Part shown: positions 17,920-28,632 of the stretch, piece after piece
How positions within the stretch are numbered: position 1 is the first letter of the stretch
How the letters are laid out: each line of letters begins with the position of its first letter
NCBI GenBank assembly: GCA_937958695.1
Contig: CALGNK010000013.1
Span: 1-64,000 of the forward strand
DNA length: 64,000 nt
From: an uncultured bacterium
GTDB taxonomy: Bacteria; DUMJ01
Direction of reading: 5' to 3'
Notes under the pieces: generated by a model
Databases searched by the model: none
The model's input: only the letters and a program-made list of their open reading frames with translations
What the model was told of the DNA's origin: nothing
Translations under genes and position numbers: made by a program

Positions 17920-20731
17920 TTACTATCATCTTTTTCCCGCTAGGGGGAATTATCTTGGCATATACCTCTTCTGGAAGTCTCAGTTTTACATCTAGGGCAT
18001 CATTTTCTTCTTTGATAGAGATCTCTATAACACCATAAGGAGTAGGAATATTACCCTTAGCCCATTTTAGTCCACATAGATTAGGTTGAATCAATACCTT
18101 TTTAAAGCCAGGTTCTAATGGTCTAACCCCCAATACATATGCTGGTAAGAAATAACCAGGAGCACTAGACCAGGCATGGCAATGACTTCTAGTTAGTCTA
18201 TCTTTTATGAAGCCTATAAAAGTCTCCCAGCAGGTAGTAGCTCCATGATCTAACATTAACCCCCAATCTCTCCTTATATCTTCTAATATCTTATCAACCC
18301 TACCGATCTTAGTAAGGGCTTCAAAATAGAAGAAGGACATAAATGGGCTTCCTATTTTGACAAAGTGCTCCGGTGGATTAATCAGATATCTCTCTAAAAG
18401 TTCTTTTCTCTCGCCTTCCGCACAATCACATAGATAGACAATAGTATTTGTTTGTTGACTAATAACCTTCAGTACTTGGCCATCTGAATGGATACTATCA
18501 ATATAGGCTTTGTTCTCTTCATCCCAAAGATATTTATTTATAGCTTCCTTTAAGTTATCTGCAAAACTTAAAAGATAATCCTTATCTTCAGTTCTACCTA
18601 AGATATCTGATATATATGCTACGTCTTTCAACGCCTTAACTAAAAGGGCATTCTGATGAGTTACTACACCACTATCTGGTGTATCCATAGGTGCCCAATC
18701 TAACATATTCCAAGCATTTATATCAAGCAGTCCTTTCTCGTTTATAAACATTTCAAAGTTCTTGGCGGTTTTAAACAAAAAAGGATAAATCTCATCTAAG
18801 AAGCCCTTATCACCAGTAAATATATAGTACTCTTTACAGGCACTCATCCAGAAAAGGGTCCATGCGGTCAAAATATTCTGCCAACCACTAGGAACTTGTG
18901 ATTCTGGTAGGACACTTCTATAGAGGGACTTTGGAACCAATCTAAGACAACGTTTAGAAAGCTTGTAGGCACCAAATGTATAATAGTTAATAAGTGATTC
19001 ATTCCTAGAGTCTCCCACCCAAAACGTCTGCTCATAAGCAGGACAATCCACATATGTATCCTCCATACATAGTCTTTCTGTATGCTTTGATATTTCCCAT
19101 ATTTTATTCAAAAGATAGTCACTAGAATAAAAAGACCCCAGTTCTGCAACAGGATAAGTTGAAAGATAAGTTCTTATAGAATAGAACTTTAGAGGCTTCT
19201 TTAGGTTTCTTACAGTTATCATAGCATACCTGAAACCTCTTCTTATAAAAGAACGATACAATTGTCTACCTTCTCTAGTTACATATCTGAGCGTATTATT
19301 CAACCCATTGGTATCTTCTATAATTCCATTATGCATACTCTCGAAAAAGTAAAAGTCTATTATAGTATCTTTAGCGCTGTCTATATCAAACTCAACAAAA
19401 CCTGATAACTCCTTGCCAAAGTCAACGATAAATTCAATATCTCTACCCAACTCTCTAATAGTAGTGTAAGTTCCGTTAGGAATAACCAAATTCTGATAAT
19501 CAAAAGGCACTTCATAATCTTTTAAAACTTTCTTTACTGTGGAAAGTGTATATACGTTCTCTTTACAGGTATGCTCTGGTAAAATAGGCTTTATAAATTC
19601 TTTATACTTAGAGAGTTCCTCGAAACTTTGAACATTCCAGATATTCCTATATTCATCTGTTTCTCTAACTGTATGGTCCCTAGGTTCACCAATAAGTAAT
19701 ATCTCTTTCTTATCAAAAGCTCCTATAGAAATAAATTCATAATTCTCAAATAGCGGGGCTCTAAAAGAGATTTCTTCTTCAAAATCAAATCCCATATGGA
19801 CAAAAAACTCATGATATCTTCCACTAACATCCATTAAGAAAAAGTTATCTCCTTTATTCAGCTCAACCTCTACTGAATTTTCCTCTTTTATCTCGTATAT
19901 CTTTCCGTTTAACTTAAATTTTCCATATACGCTCACCCATTTCCCAAAGGGAAAAACTATTCTACCTCTCATATTCTTGGTTGAGTTTACTATGGTTGCT
20001 ATATAGCCAAGAAAGACCTTTGGATTTGCTGAGTAATCTTCTGGGAAGAAGTTTGGTCTTATATCTAGCGATATATGAATTTTTACTGGCTCTACCTCTC
20101 TCAGAGATATTACCCTTATAGGATATACAGGTTCTTCTGTAAGATAAGGTATGTCCCTTGGTACAAGGGTCTTCCAAGGTTCTATTCCATAATTTCCAAT
20201 CTCTATAGAATCATTCCAATTTGAATCGTCAAAGTCTATATCTAACCAATTTGGGCTAAACTCATTGGCATCAAATATCTCTGCCCAACCCTGCTGGCAA
20301 CTTATCCTTACTGAAGCCCTTTTAAAACTAGAATGCTCTTTATTCTTCCAGGTTTTATCTGTAATTATACTTTCTTTAATCTCATTATTCTTGTAGAAAT
20401 CTAACTGAGCTATTATTCCTCCCCTACCCTCAATATACTGAAATGTGCTCACCCCAAAGTGTGTAACTAATACCGCAATAACATTCCTACCTGGAACTAA
20501 ATAATCCTTAACATAATACGTATCATAGGAATATTCGAATGGCCAACTCCTTGGTGGGCCAAAACCAATCCTCTTACCATTTATGTAAACTATATACCTA
20601 GAATCTGCTGTTATATTTAGGACAGCCTCATCAATATCCTTGGGTTTGTCGAATGTCTTTCTAAATGCCAACCAGTAGTTTCTAGGATGTTCACCGCTTG
20701 TATCCCATATCCACTTAGCCTTCCAGTTCAT
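17903..20731 (-). CDS. GH78-like alpha-L-rhamnosidase-type glycosidase
   Basis: 942 residues without a signal peptide. The N-terminus (KAKWIWDTSGEHPRNYWLAFRK) resembles the beta-sandwich that starts bacterial rhamnosidases; residues about 530-860 form the six-hairpin catalytic region with DCPAYEQTFWVGDSRNE near 555 and WSSAPGYFLPAYVLGVRP near 862. Classic GH78 enzymes read DCPxRxExxGWxGD, so this copy differs by a shortened, tyrosine-containing motif that still keeps Asp and Glu. It probably removes L-rhamnose or a related sugar inside the cell. Downstream genes include a PfkB sugar kinase; an amidohydrolase and UroD-family protein precede it. Confidence 0.78.
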   Translation of the reverse strand: MNWKAKWIWDTSGEHPRNYWLAFRKTFDKPKDIDEAVLNITADSRYIVYINGKRIGFGPPRSWPFEYSYDTYYVKDYLVPGRNVIAVLVTHFGVSTFQYIEGRGGIIAQLDFYKNNEIKESIITDKTWKNKEHSSFKRASVRISCQQGWAEIFDANEFSPNWLDIDFDDSNWNDSIEIGNYGIEPWKTLVPRDIPYLTEEPVYPIRVISLREVEPVKIHISLDIRPNFFPEDYSANPKVFLGYIATIVNSTKNMRGRIVFPFGKWVSVYGKFKLNGKIYEIKEENSVEVELNKGDNFFLMDVSGRYHEFFVHMGFDFEEEISFRAPLFENYEFISIGAFDKKEILLIGEPRDHTVRETDEYRNIWNVQSFEELSKYKEFIKPILPEHTCKENVYTLSTVKKVLKDYEVPFDYQNLVIPNGTYTTIRELGRDIEFIVDFGKELSGFVEFDIDSAKDTIIDFYFFESMHNGIIEDTNGLNNTLRYVTREGRQLYRSFIRRGFRYAMITVRNLKKPLKFYSIRTYLSTYPVAELGSFYSSDYLLNKIWEISKHTERLCMEDTYVDCPAYEQTFWVGDSRNESLINYYTFGAYKLSKRCLRLVPKSLYRSVLPESQVPSGWQNILTAWTLFWMSACKEYYIFTGDKGFLDEIYPFLFKTAKNFEMFINEKGLLDINAWNMLDWAPMDTPDSGVVTHQNALLVKALKDVAYISDILGRTEDKDYLLSFADNLKEAINKYLWDEENKAYIDSIHSDGQVLKVISQQTNTIVYLCDCAEGERKELLERYLINPPEHFVKIGSPFMSFFYFEALTKIGRVDKILEDIRRDWGLMLDHGATTCWETFIGFIKDRLTRSHCHAWSSAPGYFLPAYVLGVRPLEPGFKKVLIQPNLCGLKWAKGNIPTPYGVIEISIKEENDALDVKLRLPEEVYAKIIPPSGKKMIVNGKEL

Positions 20732-20744
20732 AGCTTATAACTCC

Positions 20745-22043
20745 TTATACTTCAAGATTAAATAATCTTTTTGGATTCTCAAAGAGCCAGTTTCTTGCTA
20801 TTTCAACTGCTGATTCTTCATCTATCCATCTCATCTTTATAAGTTTAACCAGAGCCCTTGTCATATTCTTCCTAGCTATCTTTAGATGGGACACAATATA
20901 CTCAGGAACATCAAAATAATCTCCACCAAAGCCATTAACCTTTGTATAAGGAACTGTAAGTAGAGCCCTACAGTATAATTCCTCACTGTATATTGGGTCA
21001 ATTATATTCACCCAACAGAAATCTATATAGACATTAGGGTAGTTCTTAGCCAAGAATAGTATCTCTCCTATGTAGGGCCAATTTCCATGAAAGAGGTCAA
21101 AGTTGACATCCTGGTATAGCTCTAAGATATTACTTAATAGTATTGCATTAGTCTTTTCTATCCTATTCCTTATACCCGCCATATGTCCGGTATGGAGCTG
21201 GACTGGTAGCTTAAGTTCCCTAGCAAAATTCATAAATTGATGAAAAAGATAATCATCTAAAGGTTTAGCCTCTGGCCATCCAAGAGAAATCCTAGGATCG
21301 GAGAGTATTCTATTAAAAAGAGTTTCTGCCTCACATCTAGTAACTAAGCCATAGTCTAAACTTCTGGTATAAGCACTTTGGTCTTTTATCCCTACAACTC
21401 CCATCTCTTTCGCTCTTTTAATAAGAGCATAGACTACTTCTAAATAATCATCAAGGGATGTTATATGTCTATCTAAGAGGGCACCTACCCTTTGAATAAA
21501 ATCAAAACTTCTTACATCACGATGAAACATTGGTAGAGAAAATAAGAACTTGATCCTACTATAATAGGAGAGTTTCCCTTCAATAAACTTTTTAAGAGTA
21601 TCTAAATCCCAAAGGACATCAGAAAGGATAAGCTTTATATTAGCCCCATTTAGTAGGGAGTCATAAGTCTCTTTAGTCGGCTGTAAGACCTTACCTTTTA
21701 TTCTAACAAGCGACTCCAAAGAAATATCTTCCTCTCCATAGATATCCTTCATAATAAACTTGGTTACTCTAGCATAAGCAGTAAACTGTACTTGCTCCCA
21801 AAATCTTTTAAATATATCCCATTTCTTCTCTGTATCAATACTATTATCATTTAAGATATCGAGCTCTTTTTGAGAAATACCTGCTGATAAAAGATCACTT
21901 TGAATATAACCACTAATAAGACTAGCTATAGGTTCTCTTATAGATACCATATCTTTAGGTCCTACCATATGCTCATGACAATCTATTACAGGCAGTTCTT
22001 CTATCTTACTATAAAGTTCACTAAATAAACTGTCATTATCCAT
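20745..22043 (-). CDS. amidohydrolase-2/uronate isomerase-like metal hydrolase
   Basis: 432 residues. Metal-binding motifs of the TIM-barrel amidohydrolase superfamily are seen: DCHEH near 18-22, QLHTGH near 272, DLFHGN near 305 and GGDYFD near 375. These match the amidohydrolase_2 group related to uronate isomerases and decarboxylases; I cannot name the substrate. I set the start at ATG 22043, with GAGGAGG six bases before; the longer frame begins at a TTG that overlaps that ribosome site. It lies between the UroD-family gene and the GH78-like gene with gaps of 27 and 13 bases. Confidence 0.78.
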   Translation of the reverse strand: MDNDSLFSELYSKIEELPVIDCHEHMVGPKDMVSIREPIASLISGYIQSDLLSAGISQKELDILNDNSIDTEKKWDIFKRFWEQVQFTAYARVTKFIMKDIYGEEDISLESLVRIKGKVLQPTKETYDSLLNGANIKLILSDVLWDLDTLKKFIEGKLSYYSRIKFLFSLPMFHRDVRSFDFIQRVGALLDRHITSLDDYLEVVYALIKRAKEMGVVGIKDQSAYTRSLDYGLVTRCEAETLFNRILSDPRISLGWPEAKPLDDYLFHQFMNFARELKLPVQLHTGHMAGIRNRIEKTNAILLSNILELYQDVNFDLFHGNWPYIGEILFLAKNYPNVYIDFCWVNIIDPIYSEELYCRALLTVPYTKVNGFGGDYFDVPEYIVSHLKIARKNMTRALVKLIKMRWIDEESAVEIARNWLFENPKRLFNLEV

Positions 22044-22070
22044 CTTATACCTCCTCAATATATTATATGA

Positions 22071-23039
22071 TTACTCGTAGTTTCCTTCTTTTTTCCATAT
22101 ATCAAGCATAAGCTCATAACGTTCTAAGGGCATCCCTGTATATATACAGTTTGAAGTAGAAAAGATATATCCGCCTCCTGGCATACCATTCTTTAAGGCG
22201 TATCTTACAGATTCTATCACTTCTTCATCTGTACCTGTCTGTAAAAGACCACAGCTAACATTACCTATAAGGCAGACCTTATCTCCCACTAACCTTTTAA
22301 CCTCTGCTATATCTACTCCACCTTGTGGATCTAAAGAATGAAGTGCATGAGGATTTGCCTGGACAAGCTGGTCAAGTATAGGCATTATATTCCCATCTGT
22401 ATGCTTAATTACATAAAACCCCATATCCCGATAACCCTTTATCAGTTTATAAAGAAACGGGGTAATAAATTCGGAGAATAGAGAGGGGCTCAAAAATGGA
22501 CCGGTATTGAAACAATAATCAGAACATAGAGCAAAGCCATCCAACCCACCATGCTTTGCTATAATCTCTGCCATTTCTAACGCCTTGTTAACTCTAAAAT
22601 CTGCCTCCTCCTTAACTTTGTCTGGCTCATCCTTAAGCCTGTAGACAAAATTTACCATCTCTGTACCAGATGGTATACTAAATGTAACATCTCCATGAAT
22701 CATTAGGAAATACTTATATCCACTCTTTTCCCTCACTATATCTATAAGCCTGATAGTTTCTTCTAAAGAACTAGGATTTGGATGCAAAAATATAGCACTA
22801 TGTTCATACCTCTCTGCAGTAGCTATAAAAATCTCTGCCATATCTTCTCTATGGAGTTGTCTTTCTCTTTCTGTCATCTGGAACCATTGGGAATAATTCC
22901 TATGGCTAGGATGAACTTTACCAAATGCCTCCATAGTAAGATAAAAGACAAGCTCAAAATGAGGAACCCTACCCTTTAAAGGTTTTCTCTCTAAAGCCCT
23001 AATAAATCTTTCCCTTAGAGTCATAGCAAATTCTTCCAT
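22071..23039 (-). CDS. uroporphyrinogen decarboxylase-family protein
   Basis: 322 residues. The UroD/MtaA fold is indicated by KHTDGNIMPILDQL (near 222), SLDPQGGVDIAEVKRLVG and KVCLIGNVSCGLLQTGT. Family members include true UroD but also corrinoid methyltransferases; no other haem gene is nearby and the company of a glycosidase and amidohydrolase argues against haem synthesis. The start is ATG 23039, eight bases after AAGGAGG; the longer frame to 23093 would read through the clpC terminator hairpin. It heads a run of seven minus-strand genes. Confidence 0.8.
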   Translation of the reverse strand: MEEFAMTLRERFIRALERKPLKGRVPHFELVFYLTMEAFGKVHPSHRNYSQWFQMTERERQLHREDMAEIFIATAERYEHSAIFLHPNPSSLEETIRLIDIVREKSGYKYFLMIHGDVTFSIPSGTEMVNFVYRLKDEPDKVKEEADFRVNKALEMAEIIAKHGGLDGFALCSDYCFNTGPFLSPSLFSEFITPFLYKLIKGYRDMGFYVIKHTDGNIMPILDQLVQANPHALHSLDPQGGVDIAEVKRLVGDKVCLIGNVSCGLLQTGTDEEVIESVRYALKNGMPGGGYIFSTSNCIYTGMPLERYELMLDIWKKEGNYE

Positions 23040-23052
23040 AGTTCTATCCTCC

Positions 23053-23090
23053 TTAAAAATAATAAAAGCGCATCTATCTAATAGATGCGC
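23053..23090 (-). terminator. intrinsic terminator after clpC
   Basis: Perfect ten-base stem GCGCATCTAT/ATAGATGCGC (23068-23077 and 23081-23090) with a three-base loop, followed on the minus strand by TTTTATTATTTTT. It sits between clpC and the UroD-family gene. Confidence 0.85.
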
Positions 23091-23118
23091 CATAGTAATA
23101 TTTCAAAAGGTTAAACTA

Positions 23119-25575
23119 CTAACCTGCCCCTTCTTGTGCCGCTTCCACTGGGATACGTCTTTCAAATATAAATGAATCATCCTTATAGTCTACAATAACT
23201 ATATCCCCCTCTTTAAATGTGCCGTCTATCATAAAACCAGATAACGGGCTTCCTATTCTCTTCTGTATAACTCTCTTTAGAGGTCTAGCACCATAACGAG
23301 GGTCAAAACCTTCTTTAATGAGCTGTTCCTTAGTATTTTCAGTAAATTCTAAAGTAATACCAAGACTCAGTAACTGCCTTCTAAGATCATTTAAAAGTAG
23401 TTCTACAATCTGTTTCATTTGTTCTTTTGTAAGTTGGTGGAATATGATAATCTCATCAACCCTGTTTAAAAATTCAGGCCTAAATGTATGTTTTACCTCT
23501 TCTAGAACCTTCTCCTTCATTATCTGATACTCTTCTTTTTCATTTGACTCTTGCTTAAATCCAATCTTACTTGAAGTTGAAATCCATTGACTTCCTATGT
23601 TAGATGTCATAATAATAACTGTATTCTTAAAGTCAACATTTCTTCCTTGAGCATCAGTAAGTCTTCCTTCGTCTAGTATCTGTAGAAGAATGCTAAATAC
23701 ATCCGGATGAGCCTTCTCGACCTCATCAAATAGGACAACAGAGAAAGGTCTCCTCCTTACAGCTTCTGTAAGCTGTCCACCCTCATCGTATCCTACATAA
23801 CCTGGAGGCGCTCCTATAAGTCTAGATACCGCAAACTTCTCCATATACTCAGACATATCAATCTTAATTAAGGCATCTTCATCGTTAAATAGATACTCGG
23901 CCAAAGCCCTAGCCAGTTCTGTCTTACCTACTCCAGTAGGTCCAAGAAATATAAAGGAACCTATAGGTCTCTTAGGGTCTTTTATCCCTGCCCTAGCCCT
24001 ACGAATAGCTTCAGATACAACTCTTACCGCCTCTTCCTGCCCAACTATTCTCTTGTGAAGTTCCTCCTCCATATGCAACAACTTTTCTGCCTCTTTCTCC
24101 AAAAGCTTAGTGACTGGAATACCTGTCCATAAAGATAAGACCTCTCCAACATCTTCCTCTGTAACTATAGGCTCTCTATGCTTTATATCTAAATCTTCAT
24201 TAGAAACTACTTGTAGTTGTTCCTGAATAAATCTTTCTCTGTCTCTAAGTTGAGCTGCCCTTTCATAATCCTGAGATCTAACCGCTAATTCTTTCTCTCT
24301 TCTTACACTCTCTAATTCTAACTCTAGCTCTTTCTTAGAACTAGGAGTCTCCGATAACTCTAATCTTACCTTAGCTGAAGCCTCGTCTATCAAGTCTATA
24401 GCCTTATCAGGTAGATGTCTCTCACTTATATACCTATCTGAAAGTATAGCAGCTGCCTCTATAGCTTTGTCTGTTATCTTTACCTGGTGATGAGCTTCAT
24501 ACCTTTCCTTTATACCCTTGAGGATCATTATTGTGTCTTCTACGGATGGTTCCTCTACCATAATAGGCTGGAATCTTCTCTCCAGTGCAGAATCCTTTTC
24601 TATGTATTCTCTATACTCATCAAGAGTGGTAGCTCCAATACACTGCAGTTCTCCCCTAGCAAGGGCAGGTTTTAAAATATTGGATGCGTCCATAGCACCT
24701 TCAGCTGCACCAGCACCTACCATAGTATGAAGCTCGTCAACAAAAAGAATAATCTCACCATTAGCTCTACGAATCTCATCGAGAATTCGCTTCATCCTCT
24801 CTTCAAATTCTCCTCTATACTTCGTTCCAGCTACTATTGCAGCTAAATCTAACGCAATAATTCTTTTATTATGCAAAATAGGCGGGCCTTCTCTCTTCAC
24901 TATTTTCTGGGCAAGTCCTTCTACTATGGCTGTCTTACCTACCCCGGCCTCCCCTATGAGAACTGGATTATTCTTTGTCCTCCTACACAATATCTGCATC
25001 AATCTTTTTATCTCTCTAGTTCTCCCTATAACAGGGTCAAGCCTCCCTTCTCTAGCTAATTGTGTTAAGTCTCTACCGAACTGGTTTAGAAGGGGAGTCT
25101 TAGCTCTAGATCTGTTAGCACTTTCGGCTAACATTGTTTTCCCTTCTCCTAAGAAGTATAGGACTTCACTTCTTGCTTTATCTAAAGTAATGCCCAAACT
25201 TTCTAAGATTTTAGCTGCAACCCCTTCACCTTCTCTTATAAGTCCAAGAAGTATATGCTCTGTTCCGATATAGTTCTGCCCCATTAATTTAGATTCTTCA
25301 TATGCTAACTCCAAAGCCCTCTTGGCTCTTGGAGTTAGAGTCATTTCGGGTAGGTATATACCTCCTCCTCTTCCAATAAGTTCTTCAACCTTAGCCCTTA
25401 CGTATCCCAAGTCTATACCCCAACTATTTAGAACCTTAGCAGCTATCCCTTCACCTTCGGCTAAAAGACCAAGGAGAAGATGTTCTGTTCCTAGATAATT
25501 ATGATTTAATCTCCTAGCCTCTTCTCTTCCCAGTGTTAACACACGTCTTGCTTGATCAGTAAACTTATCCCACAT
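23119..25575 (-). CDS. clpC: ClpC-type AAA+ unfoldase
   Basis: 818 residues. Two Clp_N repeats (about 3-145) are followed by two AAA+ modules with Walker A motifs GEAGVGKTA (near 208) and GPTGVGKTE (near 548), separated by a UVR-type coiled coil ([13 protein letters not shown]). A ClpP-docking tripeptide IGF is present at about 671-673, so this protein can be expected to feed substrates to ClpP. The start is ATG 25575 after AGGAG. It is the second gene of a two-gene operon with a small membrane protein and ends at a strong terminator. mcsA and mcsB are not present. Confidence 0.93.
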   Translation of the reverse strand: MWDKFTDQARRVLTLGREEARRLNHNYLGTEHLLLGLLAEGEGIAAKVLNSWGIDLGYVRAKVEELIGRGGGIYLPEMTLTPRAKRALELAYEESKLMGQNYIGTEHILLGLIREGEGVAAKILESLGITLDKARSEVLYFLGEGKTMLAESANRSRAKTPLLNQFGRDLTQLAREGRLDPVIGRTREIKRLMQILCRRTKNNPVLIGEAGVGKTAIVEGLAQKIVKREGPPILHNKRIIALDLAAIVAGTKYRGEFEERMKRILDEIRRANGEIILFVDELHTMVGAGAAEGAMDASNILKPALARGELQCIGATTLDEYREYIEKDSALERRFQPIMVEEPSVEDTIMILKGIKERYEAHHQVKITDKAIEAAAILSDRYISERHLPDKAIDLIDEASAKVRLELSETPSSKKELELELESVRREKELAVRSQDYERAAQLRDRERFIQEQLQVVSNEDLDIKHREPIVTEEDVGEVLSLWTGIPVTKLLEKEAEKLLHMEEELHKRIVGQEEAVRVVSEAIRRARAGIKDPKRPIGSFIFLGPTGVGKTELARALAEYLFNDEDALIKIDMSEYMEKFAVSRLIGAPPGYVGYDEGGQLTEAVRRRPFSVVLFDEVEKAHPDVFSILLQILDEGRLTDAQGRNVDFKNTVIIMTSNIGSQWISTSSKIGFKQESNEKEEYQIMKEKVLEEVKHTFRPEFLNRVDEIIIFHQLTKEQMKQIVELLLNDLRRQLLSLGITLEFTENTKEQLIKEGFDPRYGARPLKRVIQKRIGSPLSGFMIDGTFKEGDIVIVDYKDDSFIFERRIPVEAAQEGAG

Positions 25576-25588
25576 AATCAAACTCTCC

Positions 25589-25831
25589 TTAAGACTGCTT
25601 CTTAGTAAAAATTATACTATAGATATATATAAAAACAACTGCTCCAAGTATTGCAGATATTATATTTACATCTTTGATTCTAATTGAAGATAGGAATATA
25701 TCTACTAACCAACTTCCTATAAAGGCAAAAATAATAGGTCCCCATATACCCCCTAGAACTTTCTCTTTTAGAAATAACCTAGAAATCCCCCCAATAATTA
25801 TTGCTATTATAAGATAGATTAGATATCTCAT
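25589..25831 (-). CDS. small membrane protein, GlsB/YeaQ-like
   Basis: 80 residues with three hydrophobic helices (about 3-20, 28-47 and 55-75) and glycine spacing ([25 protein letters not shown]) like the GlsB/YeaQ/YmgE transglycosylase-associated family, whose members respond to stress but have no proven activity. ATG has AGGAGGGAACC upstream. It precedes clpC by 13 bases and shares the promoter at 25855-25883. The family assignment is tentative. Confidence 0.6.
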   Translation of the reverse strand: MRYLIYLIIAIIIGGISRLFLKEKVLGGIWGPIIFAFIGSWLVDIFLSSIRIKDVNIISAILGAVVFIYIYSIIFTKKQS

Positions 25832-25854
25832 GGTTCCCTCCTATTACATTATAC

Positions 25855-25883
25855 ATTTTACTATGAGTGTATAATATTATCAA
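25855..25883 (-). promoter_or_regulatory. promoter of the small membrane protein-clpC operon
   Basis: Minus strand: TTGATA (25878-25883), 17 bases, TAAAAT (25855-25860). It is enclosed by a long inverted repeat (25857-25895) that could be a repressor site. Confidence 0.5.
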
Positions 25884-25895
25884 GTGCATAGTAAA
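25857..25895. promoter_or_regulatory. perfect 9-bp inverted repeat over the clpC promoter
   Basis: Arms TTTACTATG (25857-25865) and CATAGTAAA (25887-25895) with a 21-base AT-rich centre that holds the -35 box. The arms are perfect. The sequence does not match CtsR, CIRCE or HAIR consensus sites. An operator is an inference. Confidence 0.45.
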
Positions 25896-25930
25896 TTATT
25901 TAATAAGCCCCCTAGAAAATCTAGGGGGCT
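25890..25930 (-). terminator. intrinsic terminator after the ClpE-like gene
   Basis: Eleven-base stem AGCCCCCTAGA/TCTAGGGGGCT (25906-25916 and 25920-25930), loop of three bases, then TATTAAATAATTT on the minus strand. It ends the hspR-hsp20-ClpE operon just before the clpC operon promoter. Confidence 0.85.
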
Positions 25931-25935
25931 AGCAG

Positions 25936-28560
25936 TTATGATCCAGACTCTACAGGTGAAGAAGGTGCCTCTGTCTTTTTCTTAAACCTTATCTCTCCAT
26001 CCTCTACAGTGACTAGTATAGTATCACCCTCTTTAAAATCACCCCTAAGTAATAATTCGGAAAGAGGATTTTCTATAAGACGTTGTATAGTTCTTCTTAA
26101 AGGTCTAGCTCCAAATGTTGGGTCATAACCCTCTTTAGCTAGTATATCCTTCACCTCTTCAGTGACATCCATATTCATTCCTTGAGCCCTTATTTGACGA
26201 TATACCTTGTTAAGCATAAGGTCTACAATCTGCTTTATCTGCTCCTGTGTTAATGAGTGGAAGATTATAATCTCGTCTATCCTGTTTAGAAATTCTGGCT
26301 TGAAGTAGTAGTTTAACTGCTTCATTAGTTCTGCCTTTATCTCATTATATACCTTTTGGTCTTCTCCACCTTTGAGCTTCTCCATAATAAGTGGAGCCCC
26401 TATGTTAGAGGTCATAATAATGACTGTATTCTTAAAGTCTACCGTCCTTCCCTGTCCATCGGTAAGTCTACCATCATCTAGTATCTGAAGTAGGACATTA
26501 AATACATCTGGATGAGCCTTCTCAATCTCGTCTAAAAGTATCACCGAGTATGGCCTTCTCCTTACAGCTTCTGTAAGCTGTCCCCCTTCTTCATATCCAA
26601 CATAGCCAGGAGGTGCGCCAATTAATCTAGAGACTGTATGTTTCTCCATATACTCAGACATATCTAATCTAATAAGAGCATCTTCATCGTTGAATAGGTA
26701 CTCAGCCAAAGTCCTAGCTAGTTCCGTCTTACCTACCCCGGTAGGCCCAAGGAATAGAAATGAACCTATTGGTTTATTTGGATCTTTCAAACCAGCCCTA
26801 GCTCTTCTTATAGCCTGAGATATAGCCTTAACCGCTTCGTCTTGTCCAATTATTCTTTGATGCAGTATATCCTCCATATCTAACAGTTTCTTACTTTCCT
26901 CCACAGAGATCTTAGTCACAGGGACACCTGTCCAATTAGAAACTATCCTAGCAACATCATCTGCAGTAACTTCAACCTTTTCCTTAAGCCTTTCCTTTTC
27001 CCATTTTTTCTTAACCTCTTCAAGTTCCTTCTGTAACTCCTTTTCTCTATCCCTTAATGTAGCTGCACGTTCATATTCTTGAGCATTCACAGCTGCTTCT
27101 CTTTCTTTAGCTATCCTTTCTATCTCTTTCTCTAAACCTTTTATCTCTGGTGGCGGAGAGACAGTTCTAAGTCTTACATCTGCACATGCTTCGTCTATAA
27201 GGTCTATAGCCTTGTCTGGTAGATATCTATCTGTAATGTATCTATCTGAAAGAACGGCTGCATTATATATAGCTTCATCAGTAATCTTAACCCTATGATA
27301 AGCTTCATATCTGTCCCTTAACCCCTTCAATATCTCTATGGTTTCTTCTACAGTAGCTTCTCTAACAAGAATAGGCTGAAATCTACGTTCTAGGGCAGCA
27401 TCTTTCTCTATATGTTTTCTATACTCATCTAACGTAGTAGCTCCAATACACTGTAGTTCGCCTCTGGCTAATGCAGGCTTTAGGATATTAGACGCATCAA
27501 TAGCCCCTTCCGCTGCACCAGCCCCTACAATAGTATGTAGTTCATCTAAGAAGAGTATAACTTCACCGTTACTATTTATGACTTCATCTACTACTCTTTT
27601 TAGTCTTTCTTCAAACTCTCCTCTGTACTTAGTTCCAGCTACTATAGCTGCCATATCTAATGCCATTATTCTCTTATTAGAAAGAGATTCTGGAACCTCT
27701 CCCTTTACAATCCTCTGTGCTAGTCCTTCAACTATAGCAGTTTTACCAACGCCTGGCTCACCTATAAGGACCGGATTATTCTTCGTCCTTCTAGAAAGTA
27801 TTCTTATAACTCTTTCTATCTCCTCTTCTCTGCCAATTACAGGATCAAGCTTCCCTTCCCTCGCCATTTGAGTCAAGTCTCTGCTAAACTGATCTAGAGT
27901 CGGGGTAGTACTCTTTCCGGTAGGTCTTCTAGAAGATGTCTTCCTAGATTTTGTTAATTCTTCTCTCACTCTTTCGTAAGTTACTCCTTTCTTGTTAAGT
28001 ATCTGTGAGGGTAGATTCTTCCCTCTTAGTAGAGCAAGTAGAATATGCTCTGCTCCTACATAGTTGTCTCCTAGATAGCCAGCTTCATCGCTTGCCCTTT
28101 CTATAATTTGTTTAACCTCTGGAGAAACTGTCCTTTCTCCCTCCAAAGGAGAAGGAACAGCACTTTCTTCAATCTCTTTCTTTAATTCTTTTATATCTAT
28201 CCCTAGATTAGAAAGGATTTTCACTCCGATATTACCTTCCTGTATTATTCCAAGAAGTATATGCTCAGGGTTTATAGCTCCACTCCCTAATCTTCTAGCC
28301 TCTTCCTCTGCACTTATTAAAACCCTTTCAGCACTTTCAGAAACGGTATCTGAGACTGGCTCAAATTCTGGCTGATAGAAGAATCTTGTAAGTATATCGG
28401 GAAAACCACTAAAACTAAGGTCAAAGAAAGACCTTCCACTACTTAACAAACCTTGTTCTCTAGCACACTCATTACAGAGATGACTAACTGTCTTTCTCCC
28501 ATTAACTATACGGGTATATTGGACTGTGGCTTCCCTTTGATGACATATATCACATAACAT
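25936..28560 (-). CDS. ClpE-like AAA+ ATPase with N-terminal zinc finger
   Basis: 874 residues. The N-terminus has a four-cysteine finger (CDIC at 3-6, CNEC at 34-37) like ClpE and McsA. Then come two Clp_N repeats (about 75-200), AAA-1 with GEPGVGKTA (near 267), a UVR coiled coil ([13 protein letters not shown]) and AAA-2 with GPTGVGKTE (near 605). Unlike the neighbouring ClpC, the loop after MTSNIG (about 715-735) reads [11 protein letters not shown] and has no IGF/LGF tripeptide, so ClpP docking is doubtful. Start ATG after AGGAGGG. It follows hsp20 in an hspR-led operon, which suggests a heat-induced role perhaps like the disaggregase ClpB. Confidence 0.9.
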   Translation of the reverse strand: MLCDICHQREATVQYTRIVNGRKTVSHLCNECAREQGLLSSGRSFFDLSFSGFPDILTRFFYQPEFEPVSDTVSESAERVLISAEEEARRLGSGAINPEHILLGIIQEGNIGVKILSNLGIDIKELKKEIEESAVPSPLEGERTVSPEVKQIIERASDEAGYLGDNYVGAEHILLALLRGKNLPSQILNKKGVTYERVREELTKSRKTSSRRPTGKSTTPTLDQFSRDLTQMAREGKLDPVIGREEEIERVIRILSRRTKNNPVLIGEPGVGKTAIVEGLAQRIVKGEVPESLSNKRIMALDMAAIVAGTKYRGEFEERLKRVVDEVINSNGEVILFLDELHTIVGAGAAEGAIDASNILKPALARGELQCIGATTLDEYRKHIEKDAALERRFQPILVREATVEETIEILKGLRDRYEAYHRVKITDEAIYNAAVLSDRYITDRYLPDKAIDLIDEACADVRLRTVSPPPEIKGLEKEIERIAKEREAAVNAQEYERAATLRDREKELQKELEEVKKKWEKERLKEKVEVTADDVARIVSNWTGVPVTKISVEESKKLLDMEDILHQRIIGQDEAVKAISQAIRRARAGLKDPNKPIGSFLFLGPTGVGKTELARTLAEYLFNDEDALIRLDMSEYMEKHTVSRLIGAPPGYVGYEEGGQLTEAVRRRPYSVILLDEIEKAHPDVFNVLLQILDDGRLTDGQGRTVDFKNTVIIMTSNIGAPLIMEKLKGGEDQKVYNEIKAELMKQLNYYFKPEFLNRIDEIIIFHSLTQEQIKQIVDLMLNKVYRQIRAQGMNMDVTEEVKDILAKEGYDPTFGARPLRRTIQRLIENPLSELLLRGDFKEGDTILVTVEDGEIRFKKKTEAPSSPVESGS

Positions 28561-28602
28561 CTTTTACTTCCCTCCTTTCCTTTCAATAATCCCTATAAGA
28601 AC

Positions 28603-28626
28603 TTGGGGGCACTTGAGTGCCCCCAA
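28603..28626 (-). terminator. hairpin between hsp20 and the ClpE-like gene (weak terminator or processing site)
   Basis: Ten-base stem TTGGGGGCAC/GTGCCCCCAA with loop of four bases. The sequence after it on the minus strand is GTTCTTATAG, a poor U-tract, so partial termination or mRNA stabilisation is more likely than full termination. The AAA+ gene starts 43 bases later. Confidence 0.5.
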
Positions 28627-28632
28627 ACTGCC

